Part shown: positions 1 to 4,556 of the stretch, one piece after another
How the letters are laid out: each line of letters starts with the position of its first letter
How positions within the stretch are numbered: the stretch's first letter is position 1
DNA from: Nitrospinota bacterium
GTDB lineage: Bacteria > Nitrospinota > Nitrospinia > JACRGO01
Direction: 5' to 3'
DNA length: 6,422 bases
Assembly: GCA_016212295.1 (NCBI GenBank)
Contig: JACRGO010000133.1
Coordinates: 1 to 6,422 of the forward strand
The notes under the pieces: generated by a model
Seen by the model: the letters and a program-made list of their open reading frames with translations, nothing else
The model's database searches: none
What the model was told of the DNA's origin: nothing
Program-made: the position numbers and the translations under genes

Positions 1-83
1 CACCGCATTGATGAGCACGAACATGACGACTTACCTACCCATTCACATTGAACAAAGGAGGCGGTCAGCGCCATTTGAAAACC

Positions 84-145
84 AGATAACAAATCACTGA
101 AGCGGACACGCAAAAAGCCGCGTGCCGCTTAGTTCAGCGTTATGC
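84..145 (+). other. attC: attC recombination site of an integron gene cassette
   Basis: The site has the full attC plan. R'' ATAAC (86-90) pairs with R' GTTAT (139-143). L'' CT(G)AAGCGG (97-105) pairs with L' CCGCTTAG (125-132), leaving one unpaired G at 99. A second unpaired base, A106, precedes CACGC (107-111), which pairs with GCGTG (120-124) around the loop AAAAAGCC. The unpaired central spacers are 6 nt on each side (91-96 and 133-138). Two extrahelical bases on the L'' side are the known signature that lets integrase IntI bind the folded bottom strand. Cleavage would fall between G139 and T140. The site would belong to a cassette lying mostly left of the window. Two open frames reach it (TGA at 49-51 or 98-100), but neither can be chosen as its gene. 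The next cassette would begin at 140. No integrase gene is visible. Confidence 0.85.
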
Positions 146-163
146 TGCAAAAGGATTAATGAA

Positions 164-402
164 ATGAAGATTTTAATAGCGGAAGACAATCAGCTTCTTC
201 AGATGCTTGACAAGGAATTAATGAAGAGTTGTGGATATGATTTCGACATGGCCTCCAATGGAAGGGAGGCTGTGGAGCATGCGCAAAAAAATGAAGGAGA
301 ATATGATCTTTGTCTTATGGACATTGACATGCTGATAATGGAATGGACGGCTTGGAGGCAGCGAAAATTATTCGACAAAAAGTAAAATACTTTCCTATAT
401 AG
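164..402 (+). pseudogene. Truncated, frameshifted response-regulator receiver domain
   Basis: The ATG at 164 opens a receiver (REC, CheY-like) domain, the phosphorylated module of two-component systems. Visible features are the acidic pair E7-D8 in the first strand (ILIAEDN), the SNGREAVEHA helix, and the expected phosphoacceptor D53 in LMDIDM. The usual Pro after DxxM is Leu. At 338-347 the pentamer ATGGA occurs twice in tandem. It shifts the frame, so the literal reading ends at 385 with a non-REC tail (EWTAWRQRKLFDKK). Removing one copy restores MDGLEAAKIIRQK, followed by KYFPI, and then a stop at 400-402. Even repaired, the protein is about 78 aa, ending near strand 4 and lacking the Thr/Ser and Lys switch residues of a roughly 120-aa domain. 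The start lies 24 nt inside the predicted cassette boundary at 140, as is usual for cassette genes. The gene is almost certainly non-functional. Confidence 0.8.
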
Positions 403-417
403 AGGAGGATTTCTCAA

Positions 418-642
418 ATGATTTTATCTGAAATAATCTTTCAACATGTGCAAAGCCTTCCCGAACCACTTCAAGCGGAAGTGCTTGACTTTGTTAAATA
501 TCTCGAATTAAAAGATGAAAAATCGAAGAAAGAAAAGGAAAACAAGGAGTGGTTATCTTATTCTTTATCCAGCGCGATGCGCGGAATGGAAAACGAAGTA
601 TCACCTTACTCGGTGGAGGATATTAAGGAAAAATACTCATGA
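418..642 (+). CDS. DUF2281-type (VapB-like) antitoxin
   Basis: This 74-aa protein should bind and neutralise the toxin encoded next to it. The N-terminal part carries the DUF2281 signature: a short helix and then LPEPLQAEVLDFVKYLELK (residues 14-32). A charged Lys/Glu-rich linker (33-43) follows. The C-terminal part, with LSSAMRGMENE and YSVEDIKEKY, matches the toxin-wrapping tail typical of antitoxins fused to this domain. A strong ribosome binding site, GGAGG at 404-408, lies 9 nt before the ATG. The last 4 nt overlap the toxin start (ATGA, 639-642), so the pair is translationally coupled. DUF2281 proteins often partner VapC- or RelE-type toxins as well as PemK. A 6-bp inverted repeat AAAGTA/TACTTT (379-393) just upstream could be an operator, but that is a guess. 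Confidence 0.85.
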   Translation: MILSEIIFQHVQSLPEPLQAEVLDFVKYLELKDEKSKKEKENKEWLSYSLSSAMRGMENEVSPYSVEDIKEKYS

Positions 643-986
643 TTCAAGAAGGACAAGTAGTTCTTTTTAATTTTCCAGAAACAGGCCAGACTTCCAAAAA
701 ACTCAGACCTGCTCTTGTCATACGAAAATTACCCGGTGTGTTTGATGATTGGCTGATTTGCATGATTTCATCTCAGCTTTCGCAAAGAATTCCCGATTTT
801 GATGAAGCCATAAACAAAGAAGATGATGATTTTCCAAAATCCGGCCTTAAAATGCCGAGCCTTGTCAGGGCAGGGAGGCTTGCTGTTGTCGAAAGAAAAA
901 CCCTTCAAGGCGCGATTGGGGAAATTAATGAAAAGCGGCTGGCTATGATAAAAGACCGTCTTTCCGAGTGGATCAAAAGCACATAA
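639..986 (+). CDS. PemK/MazF-family toxin endoribonuclease
   Basis: This 115-aa protein has the full length and order of a PemK/MazF toxin, a small SH3-like barrel that cuts mRNA at specific sequences and stops growth when its antitoxin is lost. The N-terminal strand GQVVLFNFPETG (residues 5-16) and KKLRPALVI (20-28) form the conserved RNA-binding Arg-Pro turn. ICMISSQ (40-46) matches the strand carrying the conserved Ser/Thr of the family. Near the C-terminus GLKMPSLVRAGRLAVVERKTLQGAIG (68-93, quoted here only as landmarks G68, P72, R76, G93) leads into the terminal helix EKRLAMIKDRLSEWI. It starts inside the antitoxin stop region (ATGA overlap), which fits co-translation. No frameshift or missing core segment is seen, so the pair looks functional. 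Target sequence cannot be predicted. Confidence 0.87.
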   Translation: MIQEGQVVLFNFPETGQTSKKLRPALVIRKLPGVFDDWLICMISSQLSQRIPDFDEAINKEDDDFPKSGLKMPSLVRAGRLAVVERKTLQGAIGEINEKRLAMIKDRLSEWIKST

Positions 987-1041
987 TTCCGCTTGATCCG
1001 TATTGCATATTACAATAATATACATATATGCGGAAGCGGAA
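987..1041. repeat. Inverted repeat right after the toxin stop codon
   Basis: TTCCGCTT (987-994) and AAGCGGAA (1034-1041) are perfect 8-bp inverted copies. Just inside them lie CCG (998-1000) and CGG (1031-1033), around an AT-rich interior. The 5' arm begins on the base after the toxin's TAA. There is no T-tract and no AAC/GTT core, so it is neither a classical terminator nor a recognisable attC. It also covers the only plausible start region of the following brnT remnant. Confidence 0.5.
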
Positions 1042-1288
1042 AAGGCCGAAGGGTTTGACCGGGACAAGGGCAATGTCGACAAGAACAGGGAAAAACATGG
1101 CGTTAGCCGGGCGGAGCGCGAGGAAACATTCCTGAATTCCCCATTATTCATAAAAGAGGACAGCAAGCGCTCCACTGCGGAAAAACGTTTTTTTGCATTG
1201 GGACAGACATTCAACGGGCGGCGGTTGGCTGTTGTGTACACCATGCGGGGCAAGATGATCCGCACAATATTGGCGCGTGACTCATTTC

Positions 1289-1324
1289 GACGTTTGATGT
1301 TCAGTGTTGGACGTTCGATGTTCA
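1289..1324. repeat. Two-copy 15-nt tandem repeat, period 21
   Basis: GACGTTTGATGTTCA (1289-1303) and GACGTTCGATGTTCA (1310-1324) differ at one base and are spaced 21 nt apart, which keeps reading frame. This resembles the widespread intergenic elements in environmental bacteria that translate as repeats of the type 'FNVQRSTFNV'. It overwrites the expected 3' end of brnT. The family assignment is from memory of similar sequences. Confidence 0.55.
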
Positions 1325-1334
1325 ATTTTTTAAA

Positions 1335-1350
1335 GTCCGCCCGGAGGGCG
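1335..1350. repeat. GC-rich hairpin, inverted copy of one at 5743-5757
   Basis: CGCCC-GGA-GGGCG (1338-1350) is a 5-bp stem with a 3-nt loop. The 15-mer GTCCGCCCGGAGGGC (1335-1349) recurs exactly, in opposite orientation, at 5743-5757. It lies between the brnT remnant and the carbamoyltransferase operon, 20 nt before the first start codon of that operon. Confidence 0.6.
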
Positions 1351-1369
1351 ACAAGTTCATCGATATAAC

Positions 1370-1609
1370 ATGATGTCCTTTCTTAAAAAAATCTATAAAG
1401 GCTGGCTTTATATAGCCGACAAGATAGCTTATGTCCAGACGCGCCTTATTCTTTTCGTGCTTTATTTCCTGGGGATCGGCGTTTACGGAATCTTCGGCGT
1501 TATTTTCAGGACAGACCTTCTGGACAAAAAGGCAAAAGACGCGGAAACCTTCTTCAAGCCCAAGGAACACAGCGAAAGGGAATTGGCCCGGTACGAAAGG
1601 CAGTTTTAA
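1370..1609 (+). CDS. Small single-pass membrane protein of the carbamoyltransferase operon
   Basis: This 79-aa protein has a basic, aromatic N-terminus (MMSFLKKIYKGWLYIADKIA), one membrane segment at about residues 26-47 (LILFVLYFLGIGVYGIFGVIF), and a charged C-terminal tail of about 30 residues that ends in RYERQF. Small proteins of this shape commonly sit directly before NodU/SxtJ-associated carbamoyltransferases; I recognise the context but not a defined function. The stop TAA (1607-1609) directly abuts the carbamoyltransferase ATG at 1610, which implies translational coupling. Two ATGs (1370 and 1373) are possible. No good ribosome binding site precedes either, since the GGAGG at 1343-1347 is over 20 nt away. 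Basic residues before the helix suggest a cytoplasmic N-terminus, but the tail is also charged, so topology is uncertain. Confidence 0.8.
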   Translation: MMSFLKKIYKGWLYIADKIAYVQTRLILFVLYFLGIGVYGIFGVIFRTDLLDKKAKDAETFFKPKEHSERELARYERQF

Positions 1610-3349
1610 ATGTATATTCTCGGCATATCGGCCTATTACCATGACTCGGCTGCGGCGCTTATAAAAGACGGGGAACTGATCGCCGCGGCCCAGGAAGAAC
1701 GGTTTACACGTAAAAGGCACGACCATGATTTCCCGCTGTCAGCCGTCCAGTATTGCCTTCAGGAGGCCGGAATCGATATCGGCCAGGTGGACTATGTCTC
1801 TTTTTACGACAAGCCCTTGCTCAAGTTCGAGAGGATCATGGTCACCTATCTGGCGACATTCCCCTGGTCCTTTCCTTCCTTCATCAAGGCCATGCCCATG
1901 TGGCTGCACCAGAAACTCTGGATCCCGAACGATATCAAAAAAAAATTGGGCTACCACAGAAAGGTACTCTTCACGGAGCATCATGAGTCCCACGCGGCAA
2001 GCGCCTTTCTCGTCTCCCCCTTTGAGGAAGCCGCCATATTGACCCTGGACGGGGTCGGCGAATGGGCCACGGCGACAATGGGAAAAGGGGAGGGGACCAA
2101 TATAGAGATTTTGCGAGAGATCAACTTCCCGCATTCCCTGGGGCTCCTCTACAGCGCCTTTACCTATTTCCTTGGATTCAAGGTCAACAGCGCCGAATAT
2201 AAGGTAATGGGCCTTGCCCCCTACGGAGAGCCCAAGTATGTGGACCTGATCAAGGACAATTTGATTTCCATAAAAGAAGACGGCTCCTTCCGGATGAACA
2301 TGAAGTGCTTTGCCTACGATTATGGCCTGACCATGACAAATAAGAACATGAATAAACTGTTCGGGATTCCAGTGAGGAAGTCCGAAGGGCCGTTGGAGCA
2401 AATACATAAGGACATAGCCGCAAGCGTCCAGAAGGTCACAGAGGAAATCGTGCTCAGGATGTGCCGCGCGCTCCACGCCCTCACCAAGAGCAGGAATCTG
2501 TGCATGGCCGGAGGGGTGGCGCTTAATTGCGTTGCGAACGGGCGCGTTATAAAGGAGACGCCTTTTGAAAATGTTTTCATCCAGCCGGCCGCCGGGGACG
2601 CCGGGGGCGCGCTTGGAACCGCGGCCTTTGTTTACCATGCCCTTTTGGGAAAAGAAAGAAGAACCCCCATGAAGCATGCCTACTGGGGACCCCTATACTC
2701 CAACGAGGAGATCGGGAAATTCCTGGATGAACATGGTATTATATATGAGAAGTTGCCAGACGAGGAGTTTGTTAAAAAAACGGCCCGGCTCATCGATTCC
2801 CAGAATGTGGTGGGATGGTTCCAGGGCCGCATGGAATTCGGTCCAAGGGCTCTTGGGGCGAGATCCATACTGGCGGACGCCCGGAACCCCGCGAACAAGG
2901 ACGTGGTCAATATGAAGATCAAGTTCAGGGAGAGCTTCAGGCCCTTCGCCCCGGCGGTCCTGGAAGAGAAGGCGTCCGAATATTTCGAGTTGGACAGGGA
3001 AAGCCCCTATATGCTGCTGGTGGCGCAGGTGCGGGAAGGCAAAAAGACCATTCCAGCGGTTACCCATGTGGACGGGTCGGCCCGGATACAAACCGTTTCC
3101 AGGGAAACGAGCCCGCTTTTTTATGACCTGATCCGTTCCTTTGATGAATTGACCGGATGTCCGGTGATCATTAACACGTCCTTTAATGTCAGGGGAGAGC
3201 CCATAGTCTGCACGCCCAAGGACGCGTATCTTTGTTTCATGCGGACCAACATGGATTATCTTGCCATTGGGAATTATCTTCTGGATAAAAAGGACATGAA
3301 ACCCCTTGGCGATGATATAGATTGGCAAAAGGAATACGAACTGGATTAA
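1610..3349 (+). CDS. O-carbamoyltransferase (NodU/CmcH/TobZ family)
   Basis: This 579-aa protein has the full length of the family. It should form carbamoyl-AMP from carbamoyl phosphate and ATP and pass the carbamoyl group to an acceptor hydroxyl. The N-terminal Kae1/TsaD-like ASKHA domain starts with ILGISAYYHDSAAALIKDG (3-21). It contains the metal-binding HHESHAASAF (H124 and H128), LDGVGEW with D147, and MAGGVALNCVANG, then GDAGGALGTA with D330. The C-terminal carbamoyltransferase domain (about 358-560) has GRMEFGPRALGARSIL (406-421), FRESFRPFAPAVL (439-451) and NTSFNVRGEPIVCTP (522-536). All landmark motifs are intact. It starts on the base after the upstream stop and is followed after 25 nt by a DUF5989 gene. 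The acceptor is unknown: nodulation factor, antibiotic and toxin biosynthesis use such enzymes, and the membrane-protein neighbours suggest a surface glycan or lipid. Confidence 0.95.
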   Translation: MYILGISAYYHDSAAALIKDGELIAAAQEERFTRKRHDHDFPLSAVQYCLQEAGIDIGQVDYVSFYDKPLLKFERIMVTYLATFPWSFPSFIKAMPMWLHQKLWIPNDIKKKLGYHRKVLFTEHHESHAASAFLVSPFEEAAILTLDGVGEWATATMGKGEGTNIEILREINFPHSLGLLYSAFTYFLGFKVNSAEYKVMGLAPYGEPKYVDLIKDNLISIKEDGSFRMNMKCFAYDYGLTMTNKNMNKLFGIPVRKSEGPLEQIHKDIAASVQKVTEEIVLRMCRALHALTKSRNLCMAGGVALNCVANGRVIKETPFENVFIQPAAGDAGGALGTAAFVYHALLGKERRTPMKHAYWGPLYSNEEIGKFLDEHGIIYEKLPDEEFVKKTARLIDSQNVVGWFQGRMEFGPRALGARSILADARNPANKDVVNMKIKFRESFRPFAPAVLEEKASEYFELDRESPYMLLVAQVREGKKTIPAVTHVDGSARIQTVSRETSPLFYDLIRSFDELTGCPVIINTSFNVRGEPIVCTPKDAYLCFMRTNMDYLAIGNYLLDKKDMKPLGDDIDWQKEYELD

Positions 3350-3374
3350 CTTTGAAAAGGAGGGTAGAAGCATC

Positions 3375-3533
3375 ATGGGAAAATTTTCGATACTATCTGA
3401 ATTCTGGGATTTTCTGAAGCACAGAAAAAAATGGTGGCTGGCGCCAATAGTGATCATGCTGCTCATGCTTGGACTCCTTATCGTTTTTACTGAAGGCACC
3501 GCCATGGCCCCGTTCGTTTACGCGCTTTTTTAG
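3375..3533 (+). CDS. DUF5989 small membrane protein
   Basis: This 52-aa gene begins at the ATG at 3375, with AAGGAGGG (3356-3363) as ribosome binding site 11 nt upstream, and ends at TAG 3531-3533. The protein starts with MGKFSILSEFWDFLKHRKKWW, has one membrane segment at about residues 20-38 (WLAPIVIMLLMLGLLIVF), and ends in TEGTAMAPFVYALF. The pattern of EFWxFLxxRKKxWLxPI, a helix, and then a short EGxAxAPFxYxLF tail is the DUF5989 signature. DUF5989 genes are very often found beside carbamoyltransferases and SxtJ-like membrane proteins, as here. A role as membrane anchor or small subunit for the enzyme is inferred from context alone. Confidence 0.88.
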   Translation: MGKFSILSEFWDFLKHRKKWWLAPIVIMLLMLGLLIVFTEGTAMAPFVYALF

Positions 3534-3551
3534 CAGTGGGTTGCTTTTTTT
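3532..3551 (+). terminator. Possible weak intrinsic terminator after the carbamoyltransferase operon
   Basis: AGCA (3532-3535) and TGCT (3542-3545) can pair around a 6-nt loop and are followed by a run of seven T (3545-3551). The stem is only 4 bp, so termination here would be inefficient. It overlaps the DUF5989 stop codon. Confidence 0.3.
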
Positions 3552-3635
3552 CATTGCTTCAAGTTGGCGTGGGGGCTTTTGTTTCCTCAATCCGATACTT
3601 AACTTATCGCTCTCTGGGCGTATAAAAAAGAATTA

Positions 3636-3700
3636 GGGGCCAGGGGTCAGCAAATATGAAAAATTTTTCCTGTACCCTGCCCCCTGCCCCCTGACCCCTT
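3636..3700. repeat. Hairpin repeat with heptad-repeat arms
   Basis: The left arm is GGGGCCAGGGGTCAG (3636-3650). The right arm is three CCCTG-type heptads (CCCTGCC, CCCTGCC, CCCTGAC, about 3675-3695), then CCCTT. AGGGGTCAG (3642-3650) and CTGACCCCT (3691-3699) are perfect inverted copies, and the GGGGCCAGGGG part can also pair in a shifted register. The centre is a perfect 12-bp palindrome GAAAAATTTTTC (3658-3669). It fills most of the gap between DUF5989 and the 171-aa gene, and ends 17 nt before that gene's ATG. Its centre resembles that of the repeat interrupted at 5764-5990. Confidence 0.7.
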
Positions 3701-3716
3701 TAAATTCAACATTGCC

Positions 3717-4232
3717 ATGAAACCAATATCTTCTCATATTGTTGAAAACACATGGAAGGAAGTCGGCGGCATGGAGCCGTGGCAGGTCCCTGAATTGGTG
3801 GACAAGATGGGCAAGCAGCAGCCGGTCATCATCGCCTATATCCTGGCCGTTGACCAGGATGTTTTCAATCAGGCGGAGCGGGAATTGCTTCTCTATCTGG
3901 CCTTGGTCGTATGGCGGATCATGTCCAAGGGGGACACTCCTTTAAGCAGTATAACGGAAGATATTTTACAAAAAGCCGAGAACTCCAATTTAAAGATGCT
4001 GGAATATTTTGAAAAGGAGTCCGATGCCGGATTTTTTGAAGCCGCTGAGTTGATGATAAAAAATTATAATCAGCCGGAAGTCCTGAGATATATTTTGGAC
4101 GCGGTGATGGAAGAGGAATGCGATGTAATGGGCGAGGACGTTGAGGAGTATCTTGTCAGGGACGAGAACAAGGGGTTAATGATAATCCATCTTAAAACGA
4201 TTATTGACTGTTTTGACAGAGGATCGGATTGA
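3717..4232 (+). CDS. Hypothetical soluble alpha-helical protein, 171 aa
   Basis: I do not recognise a family. The protein has no signal peptide or membrane segment long enough to be convincing. The most hydrophobic stretch, LLLYLALVVWRI (residues 57-68), looks like a buried helix in an acidic, mostly helical protein. Features include GGMEPWQVPELVDKMGKQQP (17-36), which resembles a small helical repeat packing motif, and an acidic run MEEECDVMGEDVEEYLV (131-147). The two cysteines are C135 and C165. Codon use resembles the neighbouring carbamoyltransferase and is unlike the AT-rich TA segment. No Shine-Dalgarno sequence precedes the ATG at 3717, where the upstream 17 nt abut a repeat. A later start (for example the Met at residue 19) is possible but would cut into an apparently coherent N-terminus. 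Whether it works with the carbamoyltransferase operon is unknown. Confidence 0.7.
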   Translation: MKPISSHIVENTWKEVGGMEPWQVPELVDKMGKQQPVIIAYILAVDQDVFNQAERELLLYLALVVWRIMSKGDTPLSSITEDILQKAENSNLKMLEYFEKESDAGFFEAAELMIKNYNQPEVLRYILDAVMEEECDVMGEDVEEYLVRDENKGLMIIHLKTIIDCFDRGSD

Positions 4233-4319
4233 AACGAACGCATTGATGGACGGATAGGATACGAGATATTTTGTAGCAGTTCAGCCATGCCTGATCCTTA
4301 TGGGCCGGTATATTGATTT
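4233..4319. other. First part of a 324-nt gap with no gene or signal seen
   Basis: The stretch between the 171-aa and 394-aa genes (4233-4556) has no credible coding frame. Its first 87 nt contain nothing recognisable, and its middle is the multi-hairpin element at 4320-4481. Its last 75 nt contain only an AT-rich patch (TTTATTTTGTTTG, about 4508-4520) that could hold a promoter, without a clear -35/-10 pair. Confidence 0.5.
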
Positions 4320-4481
4320 TTAATAACTCCGCCATTTATGGCGGAGAAGCGGAAACTAATACCAGGCTTTAGCCATGACTTTCTTACCCGTGCGTTGAGC
4401 GCGGACTGGCAAGGATATATTCAGGGCTAAAGCCCTATTTGCTTCATTCGCGCTCCAGCCTGAAGGCTGGAGTTAATAACT
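4320..4481. repeat. Multi-hairpin element bounded by 9-bp direct repeats
   Basis: TTAATAACT occurs at 4320-4328 and again at 4473-4481. Between them are a left hairpin CTCCGCC/GGCGGAG (4327-4346, 6-nt loop), a right hairpin CTCCAGCC/GGCTGGAG (4453-4472, TGAA loop), and an inner long-range inverted pair GGCTTTAGCC (4365-4374) and GGCTAAAGCC (4425-4434). The second inner copy is itself a small palindrome, AGGGCTAAAGCCCT (4423-4436). The plan is that of a short non-coding mobile or REP-like repeat, with the direct repeats as a possible target duplication. No transposase is present. The left hairpin overlaps the direct repeat by 2 nt, so the exact boundaries are uncertain. Confidence 0.65.
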
Positions 4482-4556
4482 GCCCATGCTGTTCTAATTC
4501 ATCGAAATTTATTTTGTTTGCGGCCGCGTCGCGCTATGCTGTCGAGGTAAGAAAAA

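Larger units (their letters stand above)
1003..1368 (+). pseudogene. brnT: BrnT-like toxin remnant, antitoxin missing
   Basis: From about residue 17 the reading frame matches BrnT, an RNase-fold type II toxin. The landmarks are GFDRDKGNVDKNREKHGVS (normally GFDWD..), EETFLNSPLF, EKRFFALGQTFNGRRLAVVYT and MIRTILARDSFRR, covering nearly the whole roughly 90-aa fold. Several things suggest decay. The only in-frame start is TTG 1003, with no ribosome binding site. The ATG at 1028 is one base out of frame, as if an indel had occurred in the 1030-1048 region. The usual Trp is Arg. After RDSFRR, where BrnT should finish with a short charged helix, the frame instead runs through a tandem repeat (1289-1324) and ends at 1368. 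No BrnA antitoxin gene follows. An active orphan toxin is possible but unlikely. Confidence 0.72.

Noticed and set aside
1-100. C-terminal end of an upstream cassette gene (frames ending at TGA 49-51 or 98-100)
   Set aside because: Both frames are short and neither gives a recognisable peptide. The choice cannot be made without sequence to the left.
987-1041. Second attC site closing the cassette
   Set aside because: The palindrome lacks AAC/GTT core boxes and the L-box asymmetry seen at 84-145.
1739-2677. Long minus-strand open frame inside the carbamoyltransferase gene
   Set aside because: It is a shadow of a well-supported gene on the plus strand and has no family-like motifs. The same holds for the minus-strand frame at 2693-3505.
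3636-3700. CRISPR repeat
   Set aside because: Heptad tandem units without spacers and a single palindromic centre do not fit an array. No cas gene is present.
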